In this document: piece after piece, positions 55,568 to 64,000 of the stretch
How the letters are laid out: each line of letters opens with the position of its first letter
Numbering within the stretch: position 1 is the stretch's first letter
NCBI GenBank assembly: GCA_020746995.1
Contig: JAGPXD010000005.1
Location: 2,170,001 to 2,234,000, forward strand
Length of the DNA: 64,000 nucleotides
Source: Plectosphaerella cucumerina
Taxonomy: Eukaryota; Ascomycota; Sordariomycetes; Glomerellales; Plectosphaerellaceae
Direction of reading: 5' to 3'
The notes under the pieces: generated by a model
Told to the model about the DNA's origin: nothing
Database searches by the model: none
Seen by the model: only the letters and a program-made list of their open reading frames with translations
Program-made: the position numbers and the translations under genes

Positions 55568-56970
55568 TTTGTCGGCGCGGTTGGATTGATGCTTCGGGTA
55601 CGTGGGATACGGGTTGCCGGAAAGGGTTGACAAAGCAGTTGCGTTGGTTGTAAACTGAGGCGCCAGAGACGCGACCGAGGACCTGGAAAAAGTATAAAAG
55701 ACTTGGTGCCTGTGCTCGAATCGGGAGTGGCCAAAAGGCGACGGGAGCAGCAGCGGTGGGTTGATGGGGAGGGGGAGGGAGGGGAAGGTGGATTGAAGGC
55801 GTTGTTGTCGATTTGATGCTTCAGCGAAAGCCAGAGAAGGCACAGGACGGGAGATGGACCACGTCAGGGCGAAGGTGCCTTGCGCGGGTCCACGTCCCAG
55901 GCCGCACCAGGCTGGGCTGCAGCAACAGCTCGCACGGGCCACAGGCTACAGGAGCTCCGTGCTTGCCTTGCCTGCGTTGGCCTCGCTGCAGGTGGCATAG
56001 GTGGGTGAAGGTCACGTGAGTCATCACATGTACCCTCTCTGTGCTGGATCGCAGTGAAGGTACATGGGGGTGTTGGGGTGGTGGCTTGGTGCGACCAGCA
56101 GATGCTAGGATGCCCGAAAAAATTATGGGCAGAGCACGACGCGAGGCAGGGCCCATGCTTCCTGCCATCCATCTCCAAAAACTGAAGCCGGGTTCGACCT
56201 GCATCCCGCATAATCCTCCGCCCTCAACGTCCAACGTCAACCTCCGTCCTGTCGACGAATCGATCTCCGAAACCTCTCGAATCGCGCATCCGATCAGCTT
56301 CCCGCTGTCCGATTCCATTGGTTCTCCACTGTCAATCACTACGACACTCGTTTGCGATTTGCGATCCGACATCGATGGCGAGGCTAGAGGACACCATGTT
56401 GTCTCCTCCATAAACCAGCTACCAAACGATCTCTACTCGACGTCCACGCCATCCACGGCACTCTGGAACTGTCATCGACAGCCTCTCCACGCTTCTCATA
56501 CCTCAAATTCTCAGGCGACACGTCTTTGACACCCACCAGACCTGTCGACACGTTCAACCGCCATCAAACGACCCTCGTCCGCAACCCCCCCTGAACCATT
56601 CCACGCTAGAACCGCGCGACCCGACCAGATCTTACCTCTCCGACCAAATCCGATCGACGACAACTCATTTCGCCGTGTCTCCATACCATCGATCGATTCC
56701 TCCGACAGTCGTGCTATGCCATTGCAGCCCTGCTGCGACGCGATAGACTCCTACAAACGAGACCCACCAGGGCCGTCAGCATCTAAAGAAAGGCACAGAG
56801 CATCCTCGCGTTGTGTCTTTTCTTTGTCCGTCGCGGCACCGCCACACTCCTTAATCTACAGAAGACTGTAGTCGCCATCGGTCAAAGAGTCTGCTCTCCC
56901 AACTGAGGCCGCGGGGCATTTGCGCTTCACATCCATTGACGCGACGCGCAATATTGCGCATTCGTTCGAC
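55568..56970. other. Divergent promoter region between RPN2 and the capping triphosphatase
   Basis: 1.4 kb between divergent starts. The plus strand from about 56400 to 56900 is C/T/A-rich like a leader. No proteasome-associated control element was identified with confidence, and no gene was recognised. Confidence 0.5.
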
Positions 56971-59697
56971 ATGGATCTAAGGAGCCTGGTCAACCCATCC
57001 GATGATGGGGATCGCCCATCCGAGAAACCCGCTCCACAAGCACCGCCTCATGCGCAGCCTCATACCTATGCTCAACAGCAACAGCAACATCATCAACAAC
57101 ATCATCAGCAACCTCCACAGACTCCGACCACCCCTGCCCAGAGCAACACATCCTATGCCTTCCGGGAGTCGGCTTACAGTCACGCGCTGCACACGTCACC
57201 CGGCAAGCCCCCGGCACCCCAGGAGTATGCTGTCCATGCCCAGCCCGCGCCCGGCGCATACCCGCCGCCTCAGTCGCCGTACCAGACGCCCGGGCCATAC
57301 CACGGAAGGCCCTCACAGCCCTCGCTGCAGACCCAGTATGGCAATGACCCTCGATCACCTGGGGGCCAGCCGGCGCCTGCACCTTCACCCTATCGGCAGG
57401 TGCCCACGCCGTCGACGGCCGGCCCTGGCAGTGGCTATCCCTTCCCGCCGTCTGGTCAAGGGCCGCCGCCGGGCCACGAGGCTACCGCCAGCCCTGTGCA
57501 ACGACACCAATACCCTCCCACGAACCCGTATCCTGCCAGGGACAGCTACTCCCACGCGACAAGCACTCCACTCAGTGCAACGGGACCTCCCTCGCACCCC
57601 GGCGGGCCCTACGCCGCTCATCAGCAACATCACCCCGTGCCGCAAACACCCCCGGTAGGCGCTCAGGGCAGCAATCAGGCATTTATTCACCAGAGGTCGC
57701 AATCCACCCATTCAACCCCTACACCCACCTCGGCGCAAAGCCAGCATCAATACGGCCAACCCTACTCCCGCGGCAGTCCCGTCGTCTCTTCTCACCCACC
57801 GCCCGTCGAATATAACCGACAGCCATCACAACCTCCTACACCCCTGGGGCCGCCTTTGTCCACCGGCCAAAGACAATCTTCCGCTGCGCCGAACAGCTTC
57901 GCTCACCCGTCGAGCCCATATCAGCAGCGCATGTCCGCGGCACCTCCCCAGGTTCACCAACCTCATGCCACTCCTCCCCCTCCGCACCCGCCGAATCTGC
58001 ATCGCTCTTCAAGCTCCCACACCGCCTACGACAGCCGCGCACACGACGCTCACCGCCGGTCCCAGTCTCATAGCGAGCGAGACAAGAGCCTTAGTGTCAG
58101 CCCGAAGACCCGAGTGCCCAGCATTCCCAGCAGCGCCGGCGGCCACCCCTCGGCGCCACCTTCCGTATCCGCAGAGTCAGACACACGACCTATGCAACTC
58201 AGCATGGCGAATATCCTCGAAGCAGAGCCCCGCAAGGAGCGAGCTGCCACACCTGCCAAGCGCAAGCTCGCCGACCGTGATTTGAGCCCCAGGGAGCTGG
58301 AAAAGAATGATGTCCGTCCTCCTCCCGGCCAGGTCAACGGCAGCCATGCCTCCTTGGCCCGGTCATCGACACAGCCGGCCCAGCCTAAGCCCGCCCCAGT
58401 GGCTGTCAAGAAACGAACCCGGCACCCTTCGGTCCCCGTCTGGGCGCAGATGTGGAATCAGCGGGAGAACCGACGGCTGCACAAGGCGAACTTTGAGCTT
58501 CAGAAGCGCGGGCCCCCCGGCGTCAACGGAAGCGCACCTCCCAAAGCAGATCGAACTAGCCGCCATCCCTCGCCGGAGGCCACGAGGACCAGCAGCACCG
58601 CTAAGGAGCGGCCTGCCGAGGTAGTGGTGCCAAAGGGCCCAGAGGACCTCCTCGGACCTTGGGAGCCCTGCATCATTGGCGTGAAGCCGTACGAAGAGAT
58701 CCCCAAAGCGGTCGCAGACTTCATCTTCATCCACGTCGTCAGCAACCCTGACAACGGCGAGATCATGAGCCGGAATGTGCAGTTTGAGATTGAGGCTAAG
58801 CTGGGGACGCTCATCGACAAGGACACCAACGAACGAGTTGACAAGTATGTGTCCACGGAGTGTCTGCTTCAGGATACTGGACGTCTTGCGTTTAAGAGTA
58901 GCATGACAACGGTAGGCGCCCGCCAGTCCGACTTGGAAGGCAGGCAACAATGGCTAACAGGAAGTCAGGGACAACACAAAGGCCTGAATGACTGGCTCAA
59001 CGACAAGGTGGTCAACACGAACCCCCAGAACCCCGACCCCAAGGTCAGGGGTCGTGTGCAGATCCAGTACAAGCATCGGCGCGAGCTCGACAAGTTCTTT
59101 GAACTACCTAGTAACCTCCAGGGCCGCTTGCCGGGCTGCGTCCGATCCCGATTCCAGGCCAAGCACTCGGTCAAAGTACGCGTCACGTACGACCAGAAGA
59201 CGGGCCAGGTTCTGCAGAAGATCGTCAAGGCGCGTGTCGCGGACCTCAATCTTCACCTGCCCGGATGCCCCCACGATTGTCGGATCAGCATCAACCTGGA
59301 AGCCGCATGGGATGGTAGCGTCGAGGAGCTTGAGCAGCTGGCCATCGGCCACGAGAGCAAGTTCACCGACCGCAACAAAGATCGGTTGAGCTACACGCAG
59401 AGTCACTACCAGATCGATTTGACCCAGGTGACGCAGCAAGTCCCGGGTCCAAACGTATGTACCACCCAACCCTTTCTCCACGAAAGTCAGCGCATGTGTG
59501 GCTAACGATGACTGTGCGATTAGAACACCATGCAAGTCAACAAGGAGCACGAGCTCGAGATTGAACTCAACCCCACCACGGCCATCGACCAAGGCCGGCG
59601 GGCGATGAGCGGACAGCCACACCGCTACGCCGAGCTCGTAGAGGGTTTCGTCGACAACATTCGCGTCCTGGCACGCACTTCGGGCGACTTTGTATAG
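56971..59697 (+). CDS. CET1: mRNA capping enzyme subunit beta, RNA 5'-triphosphatase (Cet1 type), 866 residues
   Basis: Removes the gamma phosphate from nascent mRNA 5' ends before guanylylation; metal-dependent tunnel-fold enzyme of fungi, unrelated to the metazoan form. Three exons: 56971-58911, 58969-59454 and 59524-59697. Intron 1 (58912-58968, 57 bp, CTAAC branch) is in frame and has no stop, but its removal joins FKSSMTT|GQHKGLNDWL, matching the family, in which the insert is absent. Intron 2 is 59455-59523 (69 bp, GTATGT), joining VPGPN|NTMQVNKEH. About 540 N-terminal residues are Pro/Gln/Ser-rich and disordered. The catalytic part starts near residue 550 (WEPCIIGVKPYEEIP), with metal-binding Glu motifs FEIEAKLG (about 606) and HELEIEL (about 818), and RRELDKFFELP between. 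The start at 56971 (MDLRSLVNP) was preferred because the frame before it has no ATG. Confidence 0.9.
58912..58968 (+). other. Stop-free in-frame intron in the capping triphosphatase
   Basis: GTAGGC donor, GGCTAAC branch match and a TCAG acceptor bound 57 bp, 19 codons without a stop. Retention would insert 19 residues within the catalytic domain, just after the FKSSMTT strand. Confidence 0.75.
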
Positions 59698-61125
59698 TAG
59701 CAGCAGCCCGCGGAAGGGGCGTAAAGGGGCGACGACCAGCCCATGTATCTTGCTAGGCGGGGGCGGGGCCTATCTGGCGAGGCCGGAGAATGGCCTTGAC
59801 GGAGCATAAACGTATTCGGGTTTTTCAGGCGTACTGGGACAGGGATCGGCGGCCAGCAGGGGCCGGGAAATGGCCGAGATGGAAACAAGTTTCTCTTTTT
59901 GCAGCGGAAAGATGGAGGGCCAGGCGGGCCATGCAAAGCGTTGCGCACGCGCTCAGTATAGACATGGACTGCCTAATTACAGCGGATGGCTGGGGACAGA
60001 CAGAGGCTCGGCCGCTGGTCTCCAGATATCACTTTACATCAATCTTCGTTCTTCGCTTCCTCTGTGACGCCGGCTAGGGAGGTAGAGAGATGAGAAGCGA
60101 GAAGCGAGGGTTTGCGTGCCAGGTCTTTGTTTGTGTCGAGCGAAACGTCGCGGGGTCTCTGAGTGGATGGCCTGTTTGTGCCAGGATGGAGTCAAGGGCT
60201 CTGGATGTTGATGTCTCTCCAGGCCATGGTGTTTAAGTAGCTGTGATGCCTGCGATGAGACGTAGTCAAGATGTAGGGCTCAGAATCAAGCATCCTCAAG
60301 ACATCTGCTTCCACAACAGCTACCAAGAAGTAAACATGCCGGCCATTTACATCCCTCCTACCAGCCACCTATCGACACCCGATCTAGTACCAGCCCTGGC
60401 CTCCTTCGCCCTTGGTCCTGTACTGTTCATCACCATCACGCTCTCCGCGCATCTCTTCTCCAAGACACTCCGCCGACGCGACCACATCATCCTGGTCATC
60501 TGAGAGGGAGTCATCCAAGTTCAATCCACAAGGGCGTACCGCGTCCCACAGGCCGGGTTGTCTCGGCGCCCCGGGAGGACATCGGTGCATGGATGCAGCG
60601 AGCTCCTATGTCGGGGGGTCCATCGGGGATGACGAAAAGGCCTGTCGGGACGAGTGACGGTATCGGAATTCCGGCCTTTTGCCCCGCATTCGGAGCTGGA
60701 TGGCACTGTAGTGGGGCATTTCAAGCTGGGGCAGCGGCAATCGGCGGCAATGCAATTGTCAGGCAATTCGACTGTTAGGGGGTACCTGGGGATGGGTCTT
60801 CTCTGCTAGTGGAAGTAATGGGGTTTCCTGCAAAAGTGATCTCCAAGGAAGTAGATCAGCATGCTGCCCTAACACGCCTCCTGCCACCCTGCATCCTGTG
60901 TCATACAGCGCGGGGCACTTTTTTGGTGTCCCTCACGAATCTTCAATAGAGGGGTGAGTCAACTTTTCTTCGACTCGCGCATCCGGAAGTCAAATACATC
61001 GGTCCTCGTCTCTGTTCTCAGAGTAGCATTCATCTTTCCATCCAACCGTCAATCGCCTCGGCCCTCCCATATTACTACCCCTCCTCCCCCCCCGCATCGC
61101 GAACACCATACACAACTTCGCCAAG
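59698..61125. other. Spacer before the 2-isopropylmalate synthase gene
   Basis: 1.4 kb. It contains one possible small ORF (60336-60503) and the leader of the downstream gene, with CCTCCCCCCCC-type runs at 61080-61095. No other feature was recognised. Confidence 0.5.
60336..60503 (+). CDS. Possible 55-residue membrane peptide (doubtful)
   Basis: From the ATG at 60336 (AAAC before it) the frame encodes 55 residues with one hydrophobic segment (VPALASFALGPVLFITITLSAH) and a basic end (SKTLRRRDHI). It lies in the promoter region of 2-isopropylmalate synthase. The composition is compatible with a small membrane protein, but short frames of this kind arise by chance and there is no family match. 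Confidence 0.25.
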   Translation: MPAIYIPPTSHLSTPDLVPALASFALGPVLFITITLSAHLFSKTLRRRDHIILVI

Positions 61126-63213
61126 ATGCCGATGTACGTACAGTCGAACCACACGGGCGGAGTTCTCGCCGCACGCCGAGATTCCCGGTCGCTGACCATA
61201 TTGCACTCTCCAGGCTCGCGGAACCTTGGAAGAAATACAAGCCCTTCCCCCCTATCAACCTCCCCGACAGGCAATGGCCCTCCAAGACCATCACCAAGGC
61301 CCCGCGGTGGCTCGAGACGAGTCTGCGCGACGGCAACCAGTCAAATGTCGACCCAATGGCATGTCTAGAAGCACCCTGTACAACCTCAAAGTCCTCACGA
61401 TCTAACGGAAACAACCATAGAACGGAGATGAGAAGTGGCGCTTCTTCACCATGCTCTGCGAGCTGGGCTACAAGGAGATCGAGGTCTCCTTCCCCTCGGC
61501 CTCGCAGACCGACTTCGACTTCACCCGCCGCCTGATCGAGACTCCCGGTGCCGTCCCCGACGACGTCGCCCTCCAGGTTCTCTCCCCCTGCCGCGAGGAC
61601 CTCATCAAGCGCACCGTCGACAGCGTCAAGGGCGCCAAGAACGCCATCATCCACATCTACCTCGCCACCAGCGAGTGCTTCAGACAAGTCATCTTCAACT
61701 TCTCCGAGGAAGAGTCCCTCGAGCTCGCCGTGCGCTGCACCAAGCTCGTCCGGTCCCTGACCAAGGACGACCCCTCCCAGTCCGCCACCAACTGGCAGTT
61801 CGAGTTCAGCCCCGAGACCTTCTCCGACACGTCGCCAGAGTTCGCCCTGCGCATCTGCGAGGCCGTCAAGGAGGCATGGGGTCCCACCAAGGAGGTGCCC
61901 ATCATCTTCAACCTGCCCGCCACCGTCGAGATGTCCACGCCCAACGTCTACGCCGACCAGATCGAGTACTTCTGCCGCAACATCTCCCAGCGCGAGACCG
62001 TCTCCGTCTCCCTGCACCCCCACAACGACCGCGGCTGCGCCGTCGCCGCCGCCGAGCTGGCCCAGATGGCCGGCGCCGACCGCGTCGAGGGCTGCCTCTT
62101 CGGTAACGGCGAGAGAACCGGCAACGTTGACCTGGTCACCCTGGGCCTGAACCTCTTTACCCAGGGCGTCAGCCCCAACATTGACTTCTCCGACATCAAC
62201 CGCATCATCGACACGGTCGAGCTCTGCAACAAGATCCCCGTCCACCCGCGCGCCCCCTACGGTGGCTCCCTCGTCGTCTGCGCCTTCTCCGGCTCGCACC
62301 AGGACGCCATCAAGAAGGGCTTCCAGAAGCGCGAGGCCGAGGGCAACTCCGACCAGGACCCCTGGCGCCTGCCCTACCTGCCCCTCGACCCCAAGGACAT
62401 CGGCCGCACCTACGAGGCCGTCATCCGCGTCAACTCGCAGAGCGGCAAGGGCGGCACCGCCTGGATCATCCTGCGCAAGCTCCAGCTCGACCTCCCCCGC
62501 GGCCTGCAGGTCGCCTTCTCCGCCATCGTCCAGAAGCGCGCCGACCAGCTCGGCCGCGAGCTCCTGTCCGAGGAGATCACCTCCCTCTTCGAGGAGACGT
62601 ACTTCCTGCGCGAGAACCCGCGCTTCAGCATCATCGACTACAGCATCACCCCCGACCGCTCCCAGTCGCCCGCGCCCCCGGCCGCCGGCAAGACCCAGGA
62701 CACCACCAAGCTGGCCCGTGTCTTCGAGGGCGTCATCGCCATCGACGGCAGGGAGTGCAAGCTCCGCGGCCGCGGCAACGGTCCCATCTCCAGTCTGGCC
62801 AACGCCCTCAAGGACATTGGTGTCGATCTCGACGTCAACGATTACAAGGAGCACGCCATTGGTGAGGGCCGCCACGTCAAGGCCGCCACTTACATTGAGT
62901 GCACCATCGCCAACAGCACCCAGAAGGTGTGGGGTATCGGCATCCACGAGGATGTTGTCCAGAGCTCCATGATTGCCCTTCTGAGCGCTGCCAGCAACGT
63001 ACGTTCCCCTGCACCCCTCTTTCACGTAGTCCTTTGCTAACATTGCCTTTCTAGTTCGTCGCCAGCCGGCCAGGAAGCCCCATCCTCAACGCCGAGGCCA
63101 TCTCCGCGCGGTCTCCCGGCAGGACCAACGGTAACGCCAAGGGCCTGACGGTTGGTTCCGACGCGAAGCCCAGTGTTGTCTCGGTTCTCGAGGCCAAGGC
63201 GAATGAGATGTAA
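61126..63213 (+). CDS. LEU4: 2-isopropylmalate synthase, 629 residues
   Basis: Condenses acetyl-CoA with 2-ketoisovalerate, the first committed step of leucine synthesis. Four exons: 61126-61133, 61214-61358, 61421-62998 and 63055-63213. Introns: 61134-61213 (80 bp, GT-AG), 61359-61420 (62 bp, GC-AG) and 62999-63054 (56 bp, GT-AG). The first exon has only eight bases, so the third codon (ATG) is split. Joins give MPM|LAEPWKKY, NVDPM|NGDEKWRFF and AASN|FVASRPGSP. Metal-binding and catalytic motifs of the DRE-TIM metallolyases are visible: LETSLRDGNQS near residue 45, and SLHPHNDRG and GNGERTGN in the barrel. The C-terminal LeuA allosteric domain (VFEGVIAIDGRECKLRGRGNGP and onward) is expected to mediate leucine feedback. 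A long basic presequence is not visible, so cytosolic location is likely for this form. Confidence 0.95.
61359..61420 (+). other. GC-AG intron in the 2-isopropylmalate synthase gene
   Basis: Starts GCATGT after an exon ending CCAATG and ends CCATAG, 62 bp, with a TCTAAC branch-point match. Only this donor keeps the frame and the family motif VDPM ahead of GDEKWRFF; the GT dinucleotides nearby shift the frame or remove VDPM. Confidence 0.8.
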
Positions 63214-63795
63214 GAAGGGATGTTGGAAGGATGGGAAAGAAAAAAATTGCATGTTGGGAATAATGTCTGATGTGGCCGGCGAGGATGGCGTGGCGCTATT
63301 TTGCTTTTTCATCGTTGAGTAGTCTTGCTCACTGAAAATGGCTGTATACTCCTGGGGGGTGAAAAGTTGGAGAACCGAATACAGAATGGGTTTGGCAAGA
63401 GTAAGCCAGGTGTTCAAACATGTCATGATGCTTGATGTGCTGTTGTTTTTCTATACGACGCCTTGCCCTGATGAGTAGAGAAGGCCTCGGGTCTTGGTGA
63501 GGAGTTCTGTGCTTGACTAGACCGATGGCTGCCGAGTCCTTGGGTTTCGGTTGGTTACTTAGTAGTAAAGAAGCACAGTGCAGCAGCCCCTGGCTTGGCT
63601 CTGGCGCCCTCACTCAACAACAAGGATGATAATCTCTCGAATCACGGCGAAGACCAGCTCAGGGATGACGTGACATTCTACTATCCAAAGATCGCTTTTA
63701 TAGCTCAACCCAACACCTCATCCACTTTCTTCCATCAAACAAAATAAGGGGATATCACTTGAAAAATCAAACTCGCTGCACTACCAACCCCCCGC
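63214..63795. other. Spacer between convergent LEU4 and purine permease genes
   Basis: 582 bp of 3' flanks. No gene or repeat was recognised. Confidence 0.5.
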
Positions 63796-64000
63796 TCATT
63801 CCCTCTTCGTCATCGAGGCCTCGCCAACAGGACGGATATCCTCCGAGTCGTTATCGCGAGCGCTCTCGCCGCCCTGGCTGCTGACCTCCTTGGTGTGCGT
63901 GACGGTGGTGTGGTCGCGGGGCGCGTAGTCCTCCTCGCCCTCGGTCTCCTCAAACTCCTCGGGGAGGAAGAGGTTGAGGAAGATGCAGACAAAGGCGGTG
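63796..64000 (-). CDS. C-terminus of a purine permease (UapA/UapC type), cut by the window edge
   Basis: The 68 codons up to the TGA at 63796-63798 begin in the last membrane helix (AFVCIFLNLFLPEE) and continue as an acidic, then Ser/Thr-rich cytosolic tail ending SMTKRE. The helix ending FLNLFLPEE is characteristic of fungal nucleobase-ascorbate transporters for uric acid and xanthine, followed by a tail used in endocytic control. The rest of the gene lies to the right. Assignment from a short piece only. Confidence 0.6.
   Translation of the reverse strand, partial: TAFVCIFLNLFLPEEFEETEGEEDYAPRDHTTVTHTKEVSSQGGESARDNDSEDIRPVGEASMTKRE

Noticed and set aside
60954..61213. An in-frame upstream extension of 2-isopropylmalate synthase through intron 1 that looks like a mitochondrial presequence
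   Set aside because: The frame opens with GTG and contains no ATG before the splice junction, and intron 1 has good GT, branch and AG signals. A leader form would need non-AUG initiation plus intron retention.
61049..63043. 664-codon open frame on the minus strand
   Set aside because: Antisense shadow of 2-isopropylmalate synthase, which has clear enzyme motifs on the other strand.

Overview
The window is nuclear DNA of a filamentous ascomycete, most likely a Sordariomycete. The basis is GC-rich coding sequence with a strong C/G bias at third positions, many spliceosomal introns of about 50-100 bp carrying CTRAC branch sites, long pyrimidine-rich leaders, and orthologues that look like those of Pezizomycotina. 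I cannot name the genus from the sequence. No rRNA, tRNA, CRISPR array, complete transposon, viral gene or biosynthetic cluster was recognised.

Layout, left to right. Positions 1-8046 hold no intact gene that I can recognise. They contain a five-copy 17-bp tandem array (3954-4050) and, at about 4.8-7.3 kb, a decayed gene whose coding fragments switch frame and carry TAG/TAA stops. From 8 to 21 kb come a small one-helix membrane protein, a patatin-type lipase, an alpha/beta hydrolase and the GPI-transamidase subunit PIG-S, all on the minus strand, followed by a FAT1-type very-long-chain acyl-CoA synthetase on the plus strand. A 1-Cys peroxiredoxin sits at 22.4 kb. After a 4.2 kb gene-free leader region comes a 1071-residue Kelch/BTB protein of Mds3/Pmd1 type (27.4-30.6 kb). 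Then follow an MpaB-type (DUF2236) oxygenase, an M50B-like membrane metalloprotease, a Myb/SANT protein with polyglutamine, and the haem A pathway enzyme COX10. A giant intronless zinc-finger protein fills 42.9-48.6 kb. The right end carries mitochondrial sulfite oxidase, the 26S proteasome subunit RPN2, the RNA 5'-triphosphatase subunit of the capping enzyme, 2-isopropylmalate synthase, and the C-terminus of a purine permease cut by the window edge.

Most of these are single-copy housekeeping genes and do not form an operon-like unit. The nearest thing to a functional theme is 9-21 kb, where a lipase, a GPI-anchor attachment subunit and a fatty-acid activating enzyme lie together, but I see no shared regulatory signal. 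Gene models were built by joining reading frames at GT-AG or GC-AG borders so that conserved family motifs continue. Two introns, in the patatin lipase and in 2-isopropylmalate synthase, use GC donors. One intron in the capping triphosphatase is in frame and stop-free, so a naive ORF reading would keep it. The strongest leads for something not described before are the giant zinc-finger protein, the decayed gene at the left, and an inverted-repeat element apparently lodged inside the M50-protease intron.
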